Assembly (NCBI GenBank): GCA_029891385.1
Contig: CM057235.1
Coordinates: 18,469,120-18,533,119 of the forward strand
Origin: Erythroxylum novogranatense
Taxonomy: Eukaryota > Streptophyta > Magnoliopsida > Malpighiales > Erythroxylaceae
Direction of reading: 5' to 3'
DNA length: 64,000 nt
In this document: positions 11,050 to 24,064 of the stretch, one piece after another
Layout: each line of letters opens with the position of its first letter
How positions within the stretch are numbered: position 1 is the stretch's first letter
Position numbers and translations under genes: made by a program
Notes under the pieces: model-generated
Seen by the model: only the letters and a program-made list of their open reading frames with translations
Told to the model about the DNA's origin: nothing
Databases searched by the model: none

Positions 11050-11985
11050 GCTGAGAGAAGACGGGTTATTAGTCTTTAGAGACAAAGTTTGTGTGCCGAA
11101 TGATCAGGGTCTCAGGTGAGCTATCTTGGAGGAAGCTCACAGTTCAGCCTATGCTATTCATCCGGGTAGTAAAAAGATGTATCGAACTCTTAAAGAGAGT
11201 TTTTGGTGGCTAGGGATGAAGAGAGAGATAGCATAATTTGTGGCTAGATGCCTTCCCTGTCAAAAAATTAAGGCAGAGCATCAGAAACCAGCAGGTATGT
11301 TACAATCTTTACCTATTCCATAATGGAAATGGGAGTATGTGACGATGGATTTTGTAGTTGGGTTACCCCGTACATCGAAGGGTCATGATGTTATTTGGGT
11401 TATAGTGGACAGATTGACGAAGTCTGCTCATTTTCTGCATGTCCACACAACCTATTCATTGGAAAAATTGGCAAAGCTGTATATCGACGAGATTGTGAAG
11501 CTGCACAAGGTACCAGTTTCTATAGTATTAGATAGGGACCCGAGATTCACCTCATGATTTTGGCCAAAATTCTAGGAATCTTTAGGGACTAAATTGAAGT
11601 TTAATACTGCCTTCCACCCCCAGACTGATGGTCAGTTAGAGAGGACCATTCAAACACTAGAGGATATGCTGAGAGCATGTGTGATGGAATTCCAAGGGAT
11701 CGATGTTTCTTTGATTGAGTTCGCTTATAATAATAGTTATCAGACAAGTATTGGTATGCCACCTTATGAAGCACTTTATGGAAGGAAGTGCAGGACACGT
11801 CTGTGTTGGGATGAGGTTGGTACGACCAAAATAGAAGGAGCTGAATTGATAGAAGTCACAACTCAGAAGATAAAAATCATTAGAGAAAAGATGAAAATCG
11901 CCTAGGATCGACAAAAGAGTTATGTAGATAATACGCGACGACCGTTGGAGTTTGCAGTTGGTGACAGGTTTTAACATAAGCCCAT
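11050..11985 (+). pseudogene. Integrase of gypsy element 1, truncated at its C-terminus
   Basis: The core carries WEYVTMDFVVGLPRTS (first Asp), VSIVLDRDPRFTS (second Asp) and KFNTAFHPQTDGQLERT (Glu), the D,D,E triad. Stops occur at about 11231, 11321 and 11554 and a CGA-to-TGA-type stop follows RFTS. The frame ends in the GDRF segment with a stop and decays near 11985, where copia-type sequence takes over. No chromodomain and no 3' LTR follow. Confidence 0.85.
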
Positions 11986-12186
11986 CAAGAATTACATATG
12001 ATGTAATTGAAAAGAGTTTTCTACCTAAATTACTAAGTCTTGAGTGTTAAGCCAAAGCTTTCTTAGGACTTAGTGAAATATGGTTCTTGTTTCTCCCATT
12101 TTTTAATTGAGGGTTATTTATTTGAGTGGGAGCTAATACCTCATAATATATGAATGTTGACCCTTATTGCATAATTTTTGTAGATT

Positions 12187-13545
12187 ATGGCTACTCCATC
12201 CACAAACCTTTCTATGCGATCTATCTTAGAGAAAGAAAAACTTAATGGAACAAATTTCCTAGATTGGTATAGGAACTTGAGAATTGTTCTCAAGCAAGAA
12301 AGAAAGCTTTATGTCTTAGAAGACCCCATCCCTGAGGAACCCCCAGCAAATGCACCTAAGGCTTAAAAGGATGCTTACACGAAGCATATCAATGACTCTA
12401 CGGATGTGTCATGCCTTATGTTAGGCGCCATGATCTTTGACCTTCAGAAGGATTTAGAGGAAATGGAGGCCTATGACATGCTTGCTCAACTGAAAGTTAT
12501 GTTTCAAGAGCAAGCACGCCAAGAGAGGTTTAGAACCACTAAGGCATTGAATTCATGCAAGATGACTCCTGGCACACCCGTGAGTGCTCATGTTCTCAAG
12601 ATGAAGAATTACATTCATCATCTTGAGAAATTAGGTGCACCTGTTAGTCAAGAATTGGAAACTGATCTTATTCTAGCATCTTTGACTGATGAATATGATC
12701 AATTCATTCTTAACTACAACATGCATAATATGGAGAAGTCCATTGATGAATTGCATGGGATGCTGAAAATTGCTGAAGAGAACTTAAAGGGAAAGGTTAA
12801 GACCACCAATGAAGTTCTTGTGGTTCAAAAGGGAAAAGGTTTCAAGAAGAAGGGCACAACAAAGGACAAAGGTAAAGTACCCAAGTCCAAGCCCAAAGCT
12901 AAGACTAAGGCACCCAAAGAGGGAGTTTGTTTTCACTACAATGAACCTGGTCATTGGAAAAGGAACTGCAAACTCTATTTGGAAGAGCTGAAAGAGAAGA
13001 AGAATAGTGGGACTACTTCTTCAGGTATGTTTGTTATAGAAATCAATTTTACTCCTTCTGCATCTAGGGTATTAGATACCGGAGCTGCAACTCACATTTG
13101 TACTAATGTGCAGAGTCTAAGAAGGATTAGAAGATTGATGTCTGGTGAGATCGACCTGCGCGTGGAAAATGGAGCAAGAGTTGCTGCTTTATCCGTGGGG
13201 ACTTATGATCTCATTTTGCCTACTAGGCTCATTTTGAAACTCAAGAATTGTTATTATGTACCTACTATGATTAGGAACATTATTTCTTTTACTTGTTTAG
13301 AGAATGATGGATTTAAATTTTCTATTGCGAATAGAAGTATTTCCATTTATAAGAATGACATTTTATATGGCATTGCGCGTCAATTAAATGACATTTATAC
13401 TCTAGACACTGAGTTTGTTACAAATGAGCCCATCTATAATATAAATACCAAGAAGTTTAAATCTAACGATTTGAACCCAACCTATCTCTAGCATTGTCGC
13501 TTAGGCTATGTAAATGAAAAATGCATTTCAAAACTCCATCAAGAT
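12187..13545 (+). pseudogene. Ty1/copia gag-protease fragment
   Basis: From ATG 12187 one frame runs to a stop at 13489-13491, interrupted only by TAA at 12364-12366. It starts with a typical copia gag N-terminus (LNGTNFLDWYRNLRIVL), then the UBN2-type gag helices, a lysine-rich linker, a zinc knuckle at about 12928 (CFHYNEPGHWKRNC) in which the second cysteine is tyrosine, and the protease motif RVLDTGAATHIC at about 13069. After the stop the pre-integrase segment HCRLGYVNEKCISKL continues to about 13545 and is then cut by unrelated DNA. No LTR or integrase core is present. The upstream 200 bp (11990-12186) looks like a leader but has no clear primer site. Confidence 0.85.
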
Positions 13546-13920
13546 GGTCAACTACGTTGCTCTCTCTCTCTCTCTCACCCCCTACCTTGGTGCCTCCATT
13601 TCTTTCTCTTTCACTATTTTGGTAGATAAAATGTTCGTTGGTTTTTGTCTTGGTAGCTTTAAAATGTTCATTGGTTTTTGTCTTGATAGCTTCCTTTTTA
13701 GATCCATATTTGATAAAACTTATGTCTTGAAGTTATATTTTCCTATCTGGGTGGCTTCCAATTCGATGGCTTGACACTGGAATTTCAGAGGTAAAAGGGC
13801 AGGAATTTGGTTCTTGGGTTGATTGGAGGGGAAAGTTTTAGCCTTTTCCTTGTGAGGGTGGTGGAATCAGCTAAAAGTTGCAATCTCAGATGGTCTTCAA
13901 GAGGGTGGAAAAGCAAAGAT
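13546..13920 (+). repeat. CT microsatellite and 33-bp direct duplication
   Basis: A (TC)8 run sits at 13561-13576, just after the copia fragment ends. At 13628-13694 two copies of a 33-bp unit (AAAATGTTCRTTGGTTTTTG plus TCTTGRTAGCTT) lie head to tail. The open frame 13514-13774 over this stretch reads through both repeats and has no recognisable domain. Nothing else is supported before the LTR start at 13921. Confidence 0.5.
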
Positions 13921-15480
13921 GTTGGGCCCCATATTTTTTTTCGCTAGTTAAGCATGATTTAAATCAATTTTGAGGTTTTGATGGATTATATGACATGGGT
14001 TAATGGAATTAGAGTACTAAGGTAATAAGGATGTTCAAGGGCAAACTAGACAAGTTAGAATCATTAATGGCAAAATTGAAATAAGAAGTGTTGGCTTGCT
14101 TTAAAGGAAGAAACAAAAACGTTATAAGTGGGAGAGAAGAAGAAAATAACAAAAAGAAGAAAGAGAGAAGTGAGAGTTTCGGTGGTTTGAAAGAAAGGAA
14201 GAGAAAATCAAGTTAAGGTTGATCTTTTCTTAGCTTTTAAGAAAGGTTTAGTTGTTCAAGAAGAGAAAAGATAGAGGAAGAGAAGAGCTTTCATTCAAGC
14301 TAAGAAACTCTTCATTTGGTGAAGAATCAAGGTAAGGGTGTTTCTGATTTGTTGGATTTTTGGAAGGGTTGTGGTTCAAAGAGCTTAGGAAATGCTTAGG
14401 TTTAAGTATTCTAAGGTCAATTTCATGTTTAGGCTTTGTGAGATTTTCAACTGGAATGCCTATTGATATGGAAATTTTGTCTTTGATAAAGGAAATCAAA
14501 GGAGGCAAGAGGAGCAAGAGTAGAGGAATTTTTTAGTAAAGTTTTAAGCAAGGAAATCAAGGTGGATTATGGTTTTACAATTAAGTAATAGGCCATTAAT
14601 ATTTTCTTTTGAATGATGGAAATAAATGATTTAAACTATTTCATGAACGTACTTTATGACTATTTTGAATGCTTTAAGAATGTGTTATGTGTTTGGTACG
14701 AGCATATTGGGTTGATGAATTATGAAAAGATTGTGCAAGTGATTTTGCAAAGATGCTAACTTCGAAAAAAATCAAGTTTTGAAAATGTGTCATTTTGGGC
14801 AACAAGTTTACAAATTATGGAATACATGTTATGTGAGTTTAGTTTGATCCATTTTGTATGTCAAGTGCACTTCAACTAAAGCCTTCTCCCGCCTGCCTGC
14901 TAGTGGCATGGAGCTCTTTCATGGACTCCCTCATGTTTACGACTACACAAAACTAGTATGTAGGATTGTGTTAGTTCGTTTTGTTCATGACTACACAGGC
15001 CCATTTCATGGAAATATGTTAGTTCATTTTGTTTATAGACCTTCCAACCCATTTAGATGTGTTTACGTGCTCATGATATGTTGACAAGATTGATGCATAC
15101 CTGATCCACATTACTGAGAATTTGGTTGAAAATTTGAGAAATATGTGTTTGGTGATTCAATTGTGAATTTTTGTTACAATGGAAATAATTGTTTGATGAT
15201 TTTTTTTACTGCGAAATTACTATAGTTACGAAAATGTACAATGGCAATGAGTTTTGAAAATGGTTTTTTCTTGTTTCTCGATTATAAATCTATTACCCAC
15301 AAGCGTTCAAGCTTACCCCCTTTCATTCCCATCTCCAGGTGATGAGAAAGAGATCGGGTGAAAGAGAGTCAAGGCATTCGTTCAATTATGCATATTTTTT
15401 ATTTGAAGTTAGTTCAAGTAAAATAAGGTTTTAGTTGCATGTTGAGAAATTATTGTTCATGTATCTTTTGTATTTTAGGA
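13921..15480 (+). repeat. Old Tekay-like LTR, no partner visible
   Basis: It starts TGTTGGGCCCCATATTTT, the same start as the LTRs of the complete Tekay element at 49143. It shares the block GCCTTCTCCCGCCTGCC (14881-14897, preceded by AAGTGCAC) and, at 15301-15314, a degenerate form of the hairpin (AAGC, loop, GCTT) followed by ACCCCC and CTCCAGGTGATGAG. The expected CCAACA right end is not clear, so the edge near 15480 is approximate. No gag-pol joins it on either side. Confidence 0.6.
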
Positions 15481-17415
15481 TTTGATACCCATGATGTAAT
15501 GTAGCTTGAAATGCCATTAAAGCTTTGTAAACTCTTATTTTATGATGTTAATGAAATATGGATTTGTGAATGGATGATTGTTAAGTTGAAATGTGAATTT
15601 GTGCTTTGATGAGGTGGAGTTGAAATATGAATTAATTAAGGATGAGCTTAAGTTGGAATTCTGTATACTTGGGAAAGTTATCAATTTAAGATGATAAATT
15701 TTGAATATGAATGGTTGTTGCATATTAGTTAGATGCTATGGATAAGAAAATAGGAATGAATGATGAAATGTAGTTGGATGGTCAAGAATGATGTTGCATG
15801 TGAGGAAGTGATTTTGAGACAATTTTCAAGTCTTTCATAAGGGTAAAAATTGTGTACTAACTTCAAGGAAAAAACTATATTGATCTAGGCTGAATTAGAC
15901 AAAGTTGTCTCTTGAAAGTTGTAGCTTATCTTTTTAGCTTTCCAACTATATAAAGTATGAAATTTTTGGACAATGGAGTTGAGAGATATGATTATTAGAA
16001 GTTTGTGATGTTGCATAGGATGGATATTCAGGACAGCTATATTGTTTGGAAATTTTGACCCTTATAGAGGTAGAAGTTGTTCTAAAGTTCTTCATTAAAG
16101 TTTTAGATCTAGAAGTTTTCTTTAAAATGGTCCAAGAATGAGCTTACTCCGATATTCCTAGTGAAAGTTATGCTTTTTTTTTTCAAGACAGGTCGGAAAT
16201 AAAAAAAAGACAAAAAAAGGAAGTGTGAAAGTCGCGATCGCGACATCGCGGGCGTGACATCGCGAGCGTGACATCGCGAGCGCGTGCACACAACCTCTCC
16301 CCCTCCAACCTGAACATATTCTACTCTTTTGACCATAACTTTGTCATCTGACCTCAAAATGATATGATTTTTTAAGCATTGGATTTATAACACTTTTCCC
16401 TATCCCTCCATAAAAATTTATAACTTTTGGTATTGATCTGAAAAAGATTAATTGAATCAAAGTATGGATATTAGTTGAAAGAGTATGAACTGGATATTTT
16501 ACTAACCATGCTTCAGTATTTTTATGATATCTGGATCTGTAGAGCTTCAAAGGAGATGATTCTCATTTCTAAATAAATTAGAGACATAGAGCTACAAATC
16601 CTCTGAAGAGATTGAATTTTAATTTGGACTCTAGGACTTTCAATTTCTTGATGGAATTGAGTATAGTATACTGTGTCGGTTTAAGAACAGTCCGAAAATG
16701 TTTGGGCTATAACTTTTAGATTTCTGAGCCAAATTGAATTATTTTGGTGTCATTAGAAACTTAAGACAATGGGAAACAAATGTTATGAAGAAGTCAAATT
16801 GAAATTCCAGTTTAAAGTTTCCCAAAATCTGTTTGGAAATAGAAGAAATGAGTTCATTTTTTTTTTATGTTTGTCTGGTGTGGGCGCGTCACCCATGCGG
16901 GATGGTGGCTAATGAGGGTTCTTTGAAATAACCCTACAAGATAATACACATGCTCAAGTCTTACGATTTTCAGAGCAAGAGTTGGGCTTCGGAATCGGTG
17001 CCCAACAGAAGACTTTGCTTTTGGTCCTTTGATTGAATTTGGATTGGAGTAGAAGTGGAGAGATAACATAACAAAGAAGAAGTTGATCTCAAAAGATCAA
17101 AGTTAGTTGCAAGTAACTATCAATTCCAGGTTTGGTCATTTTCACTTTATGTACTTTGACCTTTCCTTTTTCTCATGATCATTAATTCCCACTCAATAAG
17201 TAAAATTTGTTTTGTTGATTCTCTTTTTGGTGTTGCTAATTATAAGAAATTGTTTTAACTTCTTTACAGTAAAATATTTTAGGTGCTACAACTTGAATGT
17301 TTAAACATTAGACTACTCATCATCAATGGCTTTATTGTTTCTTTTTCTTTCGTTTCCATTTTCGGTAGGAGGAATTAACAGAATTTTGAGGTTCTTCAAT
17401 GACAATTTGTAGGAT
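15481..17415. other. Degenerate LTR-like non-coding DNA
   Basis: This stretch has phrases typical of the gypsy LTRs elsewhere in the window (CTTTCCAACTATATAAAG, GAGACATAGAGCTACAAATC) and a CpG-rich block at about 16230-16290, but no complete LTR boundary, primer site or coding domain. I read it as one or more decayed LTRs. Open frames over it (for example 16109-16357 minus) cross the CpG block and are not convincing genes. Confidence 0.4.
16242..16283 (+). repeat. Three 14-bp CpG-rich tandem copies
   Basis: GACATCGCGRGCGY is repeated three times with no spacer, preceded by the palindrome CGCGATCGCG. It is an island of CG dinucleotides in otherwise AT-rich DNA. Confidence 0.85.
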
Positions 17416-19738
17416 ATGACAACTATGGTGGAGCCTCCTGATGGAATTAGGCCTCGAGGAAAGCATTATTACTCAATGTGGCAAACAATAAATATTTAAA
17501 TTATTCCATAACTTTTGTTTCCTACAACATGATTTTGGTGAGTGTTTAATTGTTGCTTTGCAATGCAGTATTGATGATTTTGTGGCTAGACTACTTTAGG
17601 CTACAATCTTTATTTAGAAGTAGCAATCTTCATGTGTGATTTTAAAATTAGAAATGTGTTTGGTTAAAAGTTGTTTTTTCCTGTCTTGCTTTCTTCATTG
17701 AAATAAAAAACACTTTATGGTGACATTCCATCCTCAAACAAAACTTTAAAAAATTGACAATGAAGCTACATTGTTGATTGAAAATTTCAAGGCAAGACCT
17801 ATCCCTCTTCCACCCTTATTTAGTCAATCTCAAAATTTTTCAACTGGTGAAACATCATGTACTAGTAGTTTTGATTCAAGAAACAGAAGGGCAACATCGG
17901 GACCTCTAGAGGATGCTTTCAACATGCAAGCTAGAGAAAATTTAGAATCTTGAGATTGTTATAATGTTTTACTCTTCAAGATTGCCTTTTCATATTGCAA
18001 GGAATCCTCATTTCATCAAAGCTTTCGCTTTTGTTACTAATAATTATATTAGTGGTTATGTTCTTCTGAGTTATAACAAGTTGAGAACGACTTTACTTGA
18101 CAAAAAAAAAGAACATGTTGAGAAGTTTCTTCAACCTATAAGGAATACATGTAATAAAAAAGGAGTAAGCATTGTAAGTGATGGGTGGAGTGATCCACAA
18201 AGAAGACCTCTTCTCAACTTTATGACTGTGACTGAAAGTGGGTCAATGTTTCTAAAATCAATTGATTGATTTGATAATATCAAGGACAAGGATTTTATAA
18301 CCAAGCAAATGAGAGATGTGATTATGGAAGTTGGTTTTTATAATGTCTTGCAAATTGTGACGGACAATGCACTGGTTTGTAGCTAGTTTAATGATTAAGG
18401 CGAAGTTTCCAACTATTTTTTTGACTCTTTGTGTTGACCACACTCTTAACCTTGTTTTGAAAAGCATTGTGTGGCTAAGAATATAGAAAGAAACAATCTC
18501 ATGTATCAAAAATGTTCTTAGATTTAATAAATTGCTGACGATGTTTCTTTTATTAAGAGCTTCATTGTTAATCACCATATAAGGTTGTCCATCTTTAATG
18601 AGTTTGCTTCATTGAAGTTACTTAATATTGCTCCTACTCGATTTACCTCTACAATAATGATGTTGAAGCGGTTTAAACTTCTCAAACATGGGCTCCAAGG
18701 GATGGTGATAAGTGAAAAATGGTCTGCTTACAAGGAAGATGATGTTGGCAAAGCTGAATTTGTCAAAGAAAAGCTACTGAGTGATAGTTGGTGGCAAAAG
18801 ATAGATTTCATTCTTTCTTTCACCAATCCTATCTATGATGTTTTAAGAAGCACAGATATGGAATCTACTCTCCATTTGGTGTATTAGATGTGAGATTCCA
18901 TGATTGAAAAAGTTAAAAAGGCCATATATCTTTTTGAAAGAAAGGATGACAATGAATCTTCAACCTTCTATGAAGTGGTCCACCAAATCTTAATTGAGCG
19001 TTGGACCAAATGTAGTGCTTCTCTTCATTGTTTAACTAATTCTTTGAATCCAAGGTGGTTATTCAAATTTAGATACTTTCTTTTCTATTAAAGATAAATA
19101 AATGGTAATTGATAAATAATTCATAACATTTTTTCTTACAACTATATAGGTATTATAGCCTTAAATGGTCGAGTAAAGACTCAAAACGAGTTCCATCACA
19201 TCAAGATGTGGAACTTAACAATAAGAGATTGAAATGTTTGAAGAGGTACTTTCCTGATGTAGAAGATTGCAGAAAACTGAACATTGAGTTTGTTAATTTT
19301 TTGGATGGTAGACAAGGATTTGATGATTATGACTCTCTAAATGATAGAGGTATCCTTGATGCAAAATCTCGGTGGCTAGTTTATAGTGATCATGCTCCAA
19401 TTCTTCAAAAGATTGCTCTCAAGTTACTTGGACAATCATCATCTTCATCTTGTTGTGAAAGAAATTAGAGTACTTACTCTTTTATTCACTCTCTTAAAAG
19501 GAACAAGATCAAACCTAAATGTGTTGAGAGTTTAGTATACATTCATACTAATTTGCGACTCCTTTCAAAAAAATCTTCACAACACAAACAAGGAGAAGCA
19601 ATGATGTGGGATATTGCAGAAGATGAGTTTTCACCAATTGATGATGATCATGGAATCCTTGAAGTTATCAATCTTTCACTTGATGAACCAGAGTTGGAGA
19701 ATATGATCTTTGCTAATGAAAGCAATGCCAATATTTGA
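17416..19738 (+). pseudogene. hAT-superfamily transposase (DUF659 type), broken
   Basis: Several frames on the plus strand line up with plant hAT transposases of the DUF659 / C-terminal dimerisation type. In order: a possible leader at 17416 (VEPPDGIRPRGKHYYSMWQ), GPLEDAFNMQAREN (about 17900), FYSSRLPFHIARNPHF (17967), KKGVSIVSDGWSDPQRR (about 18160), a TGA at 18268, then KDKDFITKQMRDVI and VTDNA, a decayed stretch, NIAPTRFTSTIMMLKRF (about 18625), WWQKIDFILSFTNPIYD, and MIEKVKKAIYLFERKD. A probable intron lies at about 19055-19148 (AG before YYSLKWSSKD). The dimerisation domain ends LKLLGQSSSSSCCERN, then TAG at 19466-19468 where Trp is expected, then STYSFIHSLKRNK. Frame changes near 17955 and 18400 and these stops show it cannot make a transposase. 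Terminal repeats were not found. Confidence 0.85.
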
Positions 19739-19950
19739 GAGTAAAGTGATTAGAGGATAGATATTTAGTTAGATTTTTTGGTTGTAAATACCCCTGTCAA
19801 TGACTAATTCTACTTTTGGATAGGAAATTGTAGACAAATTGCTTAATGGAATATATGCTTCATGTTTTTTTAAAGGGGCTTATAAAATACCAAATATGTA
19901 TGAACTATCAAGATGTTGGAAGTCTTGAAACACATCAATCAATATATATC

Positions 19951-19951
19951 A

Positions 19952-20019
<68 letters not shown>
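19951..20019. repeat. (ATT)n-(TA)n microsatellite
   Basis: About ten ATT units run into about twenty TA units without a break. The 89-residue open frame crossing it is an artefact of the repeat. Confidence 0.95.
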
Positions 20020-20021
<2 letters not shown>

Positions 20022-20463
20022 TGTCCGTCTCCACCAAATTTTAGAAGTTGGCGTGTCCCCATGTCTATATCTATGTCTTGTCGTGTGTCCGTGTCTGTGC
20101 TTCTTAGCTCGTTAGATATAACCAAGTTATTCGAGAGAAATCACAAAAATTTACAAAATACTAAAGTCTCAACTTGGACTTGACACGACCCGGACCTCAA
20201 ATCTTTGTATGGATTAACATAAAAGGTTCTTCAACGTTTTTATTGACTTGAGGGAAAAACAAAATACGATAATGTTTTCCAAGCTAACACGACTCACAAT
20301 TTAAATTAGAAATAGAATCTAACCCTAAAACTACTTTCTTAAGATTTCCAATGATGGATGACCCAATTGACTATGGATATCAATGACTAAGATTGACACT
20401 GTGCATGTGATGGATGCTTGCAATTTGCCAAAATAGTACATTCATTTGATTCACCCCCTTCTC
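20020..20463. other. Spacer 3' of the hAT pseudogene, no gene
   Basis: Starts with a GTGTCCGTGTCTGTG-rich phrase of the kind often seen near hAT elements. The phrase TTGACACGACCCGG at 20178 may mark another element edge, but no boundary can be proved. Confidence 0.3.
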
Positions 20464-22311
20464 TAATTGTCATCCTGAACTTTAAATCCTAGATAATGAT
20501 ATTATCAAGGTAGAAACATACAAAACAATTTAGTTGTTTAGTCAACTTGCTCATAAATATAAGATTGAAAGAAAAGTTTGGTACAAATAATGTAAAGGGC
20601 AATATATGTGAAGAACAAGAATGAGAGGATCTAACATCTTTAATGGTGGTAGTATATCCATCAGTAATAGTAAGTTCATCATTATGAGAGGTAGATAAAG
20701 GAATAATATGGCTAAAGTTGATTATTTTACCCGAAATATGATCAGTGACACTAGAATCTATTACCCATGACTATTTTCTAGGGACAGATGAATAACAGGT
20801 GGTAGGGTTACTTGATGAGTAATAGATGCCATGTAAGAAAATCTCTGCTGACTTGACTGATATTGCAAATACTTAGAGAACAGACGTGTGAAGTTGTAGT
20901 CAAAGAATGTTCTTTAAGAGATGAAATATAAGTTGCTCACAAATGGGGATATTTATCCCAACAAGACTTTTCATCATGTCCACCTTTATCACGATGTGTA
21001 CGATGGAGTTGTGAGCCTCTACTACGTATTCCTCGACTTGCCCCAAAACTTCCTTTAACTTGTGAACCAAATTGTGCTGCAATTGTTGATCTATCAGACT
21101 TATTCTCTAGTATATTTGTCTTAGTCATAAAGTGAGAGAGTCCATAATATACCTCAACTAAGGATGGAAAGTCTACTCCTCGTAAGATTTGTGCTCACAC
21201 ATGCTCAAACTTTGGTTTCAATCCAACCAAAAATGTCATAGTCACCAAGCATTCTCTTTGAATTTGCATCTCTTTGATATCATATATGATCAGTAGTAGA
21301 GAATTAAACTTCTCAAAGGTACGTTTCACTTTCTCAAAGTATTCAATCAAGCTCCCTCTTATTTGGACTGAAATAACTCAACAAAAACATCATACATGCG
21401 AAGCATATTACTAGAGTAAAGAAGCTTAGCATAGTTCCAAGCTTGCTTACAAATGTTAACGTAAGTGAATAAGATAGAGATTTGAAGTTCCATACAATCG
21501 AAAATAATATGTAGTAATTGTGTATCATTAGCTTGCCAATCTTCCAGCATTTTCTTATCAGTTAAGGATCAGATGTAAAATGAGCAAACTTTCTCTAACC
21601 TCTAAAAAACAATTTTACATTCTTAGATCTTAAAGAACAGTTATTATCATTCAAACATTGTTTGGTGATTTCCAAAGTTAAGGAACTCATTGTTGAAACA
21701 CTTGCCACTGATTTACTGCTAGAATCTAACATCTCCCAAGTACATTAGACAAATTTCTTAGCTAAACGGATACTCGTAACACTATTGACTATCTTCCAAA
21801 ACGTATAAAAGACTTCACTACTATCAAAATACCCATGTTCTGGTTAGTTATGGCATGAGCTAAGACTAGAACTTCATTTAGGTCGAAGAGGTGAGTTGAC
21901 CCATCACACTACCATCGTCGATGGTCACTAGACGGTGGTGCGTGATGCCCACGCACTGGCGACGACACTACCGATGCTATGGTGGTCACTAACACCTCCT
22001 AATTGCTTTTGTGTATTTGATTTTGGTTTTAGATTTGGTAAGTCTGAGATAAGTATTTTTGGATAGGATAGAAGATGTTAAGGTTTGATGGTAAAGAAGA
22101 TTTTGAGGTTGGAAATTAACTCTGTTCTTATGCCATGTGAATATAGAAAACTGAGGGTTTGATAATAACTTAAAGACCCTTGTAGCATTTATATAGAACC
22201 AATTACGTAAGGAAAATATCTTACGAATAAGGAGAAAACCCCACAATAAAGAGGAGATCATGCTTTTCCTAGTATAGATATTTCCTAACGTCTAATAGAT
22301 CTTTCCTAACA
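20464..22311 (-). mobile_element. Truncated Ty1/copia element, minus strand
   Basis: Reading leftward from the LTR at 22311: a UBN2-type gag with motifs such as LEDWQANDTQLLHIIFD and SNMLRMYDVFVELFQ (about 21550-21360), and a protease motif WVIDSSVTDHISGK near 20770-20730, followed by decayed sequence to about 20464. Integrase, reverse transcriptase and the 3' LTR are missing, so the element lost its 3' part. Frame shifts and stops are frequent, so it is inactive. Confidence 0.7.
22136..22311 (-). repeat. Short 5' LTR of the truncated copia element
   Basis: On the minus strand it starts TGTTAGGAAAGATC at 22311, carries a TATATAAA box at about 22198-22191, and ends TATTCACA at 22136. The next bases, TGGCATAAGAACAGAG, look like a mutated primer site (standard TGGTATCAGAGC). 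At 176 bp it is a short LTR, usual for some copia lineages. Confidence 0.6.
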
Positions 22312-24064
22312 CATATCAATAACAATGTCGTTAACTAATACATCACATATAAATGACTACATTGTCCATAAATCCACTTCTGAACTAATCTCATACGTTG
22401 GTGAATGAGAAAGATTTCAAAGAACCAGCATTCTTTAAACAAACAACTCTAAAAGCTTTAACGTAAACGAAAAACTGTAAGTCCTACAACTGAAAAAGAC
22501 AAGACAGCTCAATACAAAACAAGCAACTAAAGCTCAGTACTTTTAATTTTCAAGCGCCTGAAGGCAACAAAACTTGAAGAGGTCAAACTAAAGAGTCTCC
22601 TAGCCATTGTGTTCCCATTCCAACGTCAACAGACCTTAAAATGATCTGTCAAGCTGAAACAATCAACAAGGTATTTCAAAGTATCACCTGATCGTTTTTA
22701 CATAACAACATCAACAGACTTAAAATGACCTGTCGGCCAGAAACAATCAACAAAGCATTTCAAAGTATCACCTGATCGTTTTCACATAATGAAGAGAAAA
22801 CATATAAGAAATTCTATTCCGTATCCATTATCTTTGCCCTTGTAAAATTACCCAACCATGATCATAACAAAACACCCAACCATTTGATTACTCAATAACC
22901 AAAACTGAATAAACCAAATCTAATCTCAGGCAGAACGCCAATATGACATAAACCAGAACATCAACCCTGAAATAATCTTGTAAAGCAGCAAATGAGATGA
23001 TAAAAGCAACCATCCACTACTATAGAGGCAAACCAACTTTCTCAAGCTAGTGAACAACCGAGAAAAGCATTCAATGTCTTTATACAGCAATAGCCTGGAG
23101 CTCCAAATGCATGCTGCAACAAGGCAGGACAAACTATAGTGTAGTAACACATAAAAAATTGTACCAAATTGGCAAGAAAGAGCCTATAGGAGGCCAAAAA
23201 ACTATCCTCTGTCAGATAATGTAGTTTCCAGCAGTTTGAAGAGAACCTGAAATACCAGCATAAACTATCTTACACCCAACAATGACATGATGGACATATA
23301 TGAAAGTGAGAAAAGCCAAACACAAAGGAGCGAAGTAGAGATACCAACACAACAAAACACAACAACAATAGACAGGAAACTGTAATATGGTCGGTATAAC
23401 ATATTAATACATATTCTCATTCACGATTCAAAGGCCGCTTCCCAATGTAGCATGACTCCCATCCTAAAATAACAACTGTGTTAGAAAACAATGGTCTAAC
23501 ATTGACATTGGCTGGCAAAAAATGAACCCGAGAATCACTTAAAGTAGCAGCAAAGTTCTACGCATTAGGAAAACTAAATGCCATACATTAAAGCTACAAT
23601 AGAAATTCCTATGCCTTGATGGAAACTCTGACCAGATTTAAAATCAGCTAGCCAGTTATATTATCTTAGTAATATCCGGATGAAGTGACGGTAGTTCTTA
23701 AATTCAACCAATAAGGAATAAGGAATGAACCAACAGCACCAGCATGCTTTTCCAAGTTTCACCAAATGTGAGAAATAACCCAACTAAGACTAATCAAGTT
23801 GTGTAGCTAATCATGAGCATGCCCCTCAAATATAATCTCCAATAAAAACAAAGTTGATCCAAACAAGGTGAATTTGTACTGAGTCAAGAAATTTTATCAG
23901 TCAAGTAAAAACAAGAGGGAAAATTAAGCAATCTTAGCCAGACAGCAATAGTGGGTAGAATTAATCTAAAGAACCAAAAATCTCAACCCAATGTAGCCAC
24001 CAAAGATTAGAAATGTTACAGTCCATTTGTAATTTGTAAGAAATTCTCTTTAGAACTCGCATGA
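22312..24064. other. 3' flank of the membrane-protein gene
   Basis: About 1.7 kb without a recognisable coding frame; the minus-strand gene that starts at 24707 ends at 24065, so its 3' UTR must lie in the right part. A tandem duplication with an 85-bp period is at 22626-22791 (each unit starts TCAACAGAC and contains TTTCAAAGTATCACCTGATC). The 74-residue open frame at 22926-23150 (minus) is leucine-rich but unlike anything I know. Confidence 0.4.
22626..22791 (+). repeat. 85-bp tandem duplication
   Basis: Two copies starting at 22626 and 22711, with about a dozen differences and a one-base gap. Probably a local duplication in the non-coding DNA 3' of the membrane-protein gene. Confidence 0.85.

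Noticed and set aside
13514..13774. 86-residue hydrophobic open frame
   Set aside because: It reads across a CT microsatellite and a 33-bp direct duplication; the apparent membrane-like repeats come from the duplication.
19846..20115. 89-residue open frame with poly-Leu and Tyr-Ile repeat
   Set aside because: It is a read-through of the ATT/TA microsatellite.
22926..23150. Leu-rich 74-residue open frame as a possible small secreted or membrane peptide
   Set aside because: Lies in the 3' flank of a minus-strand gene, no known family, no promoter or splice evidence; left as unassigned DNA.
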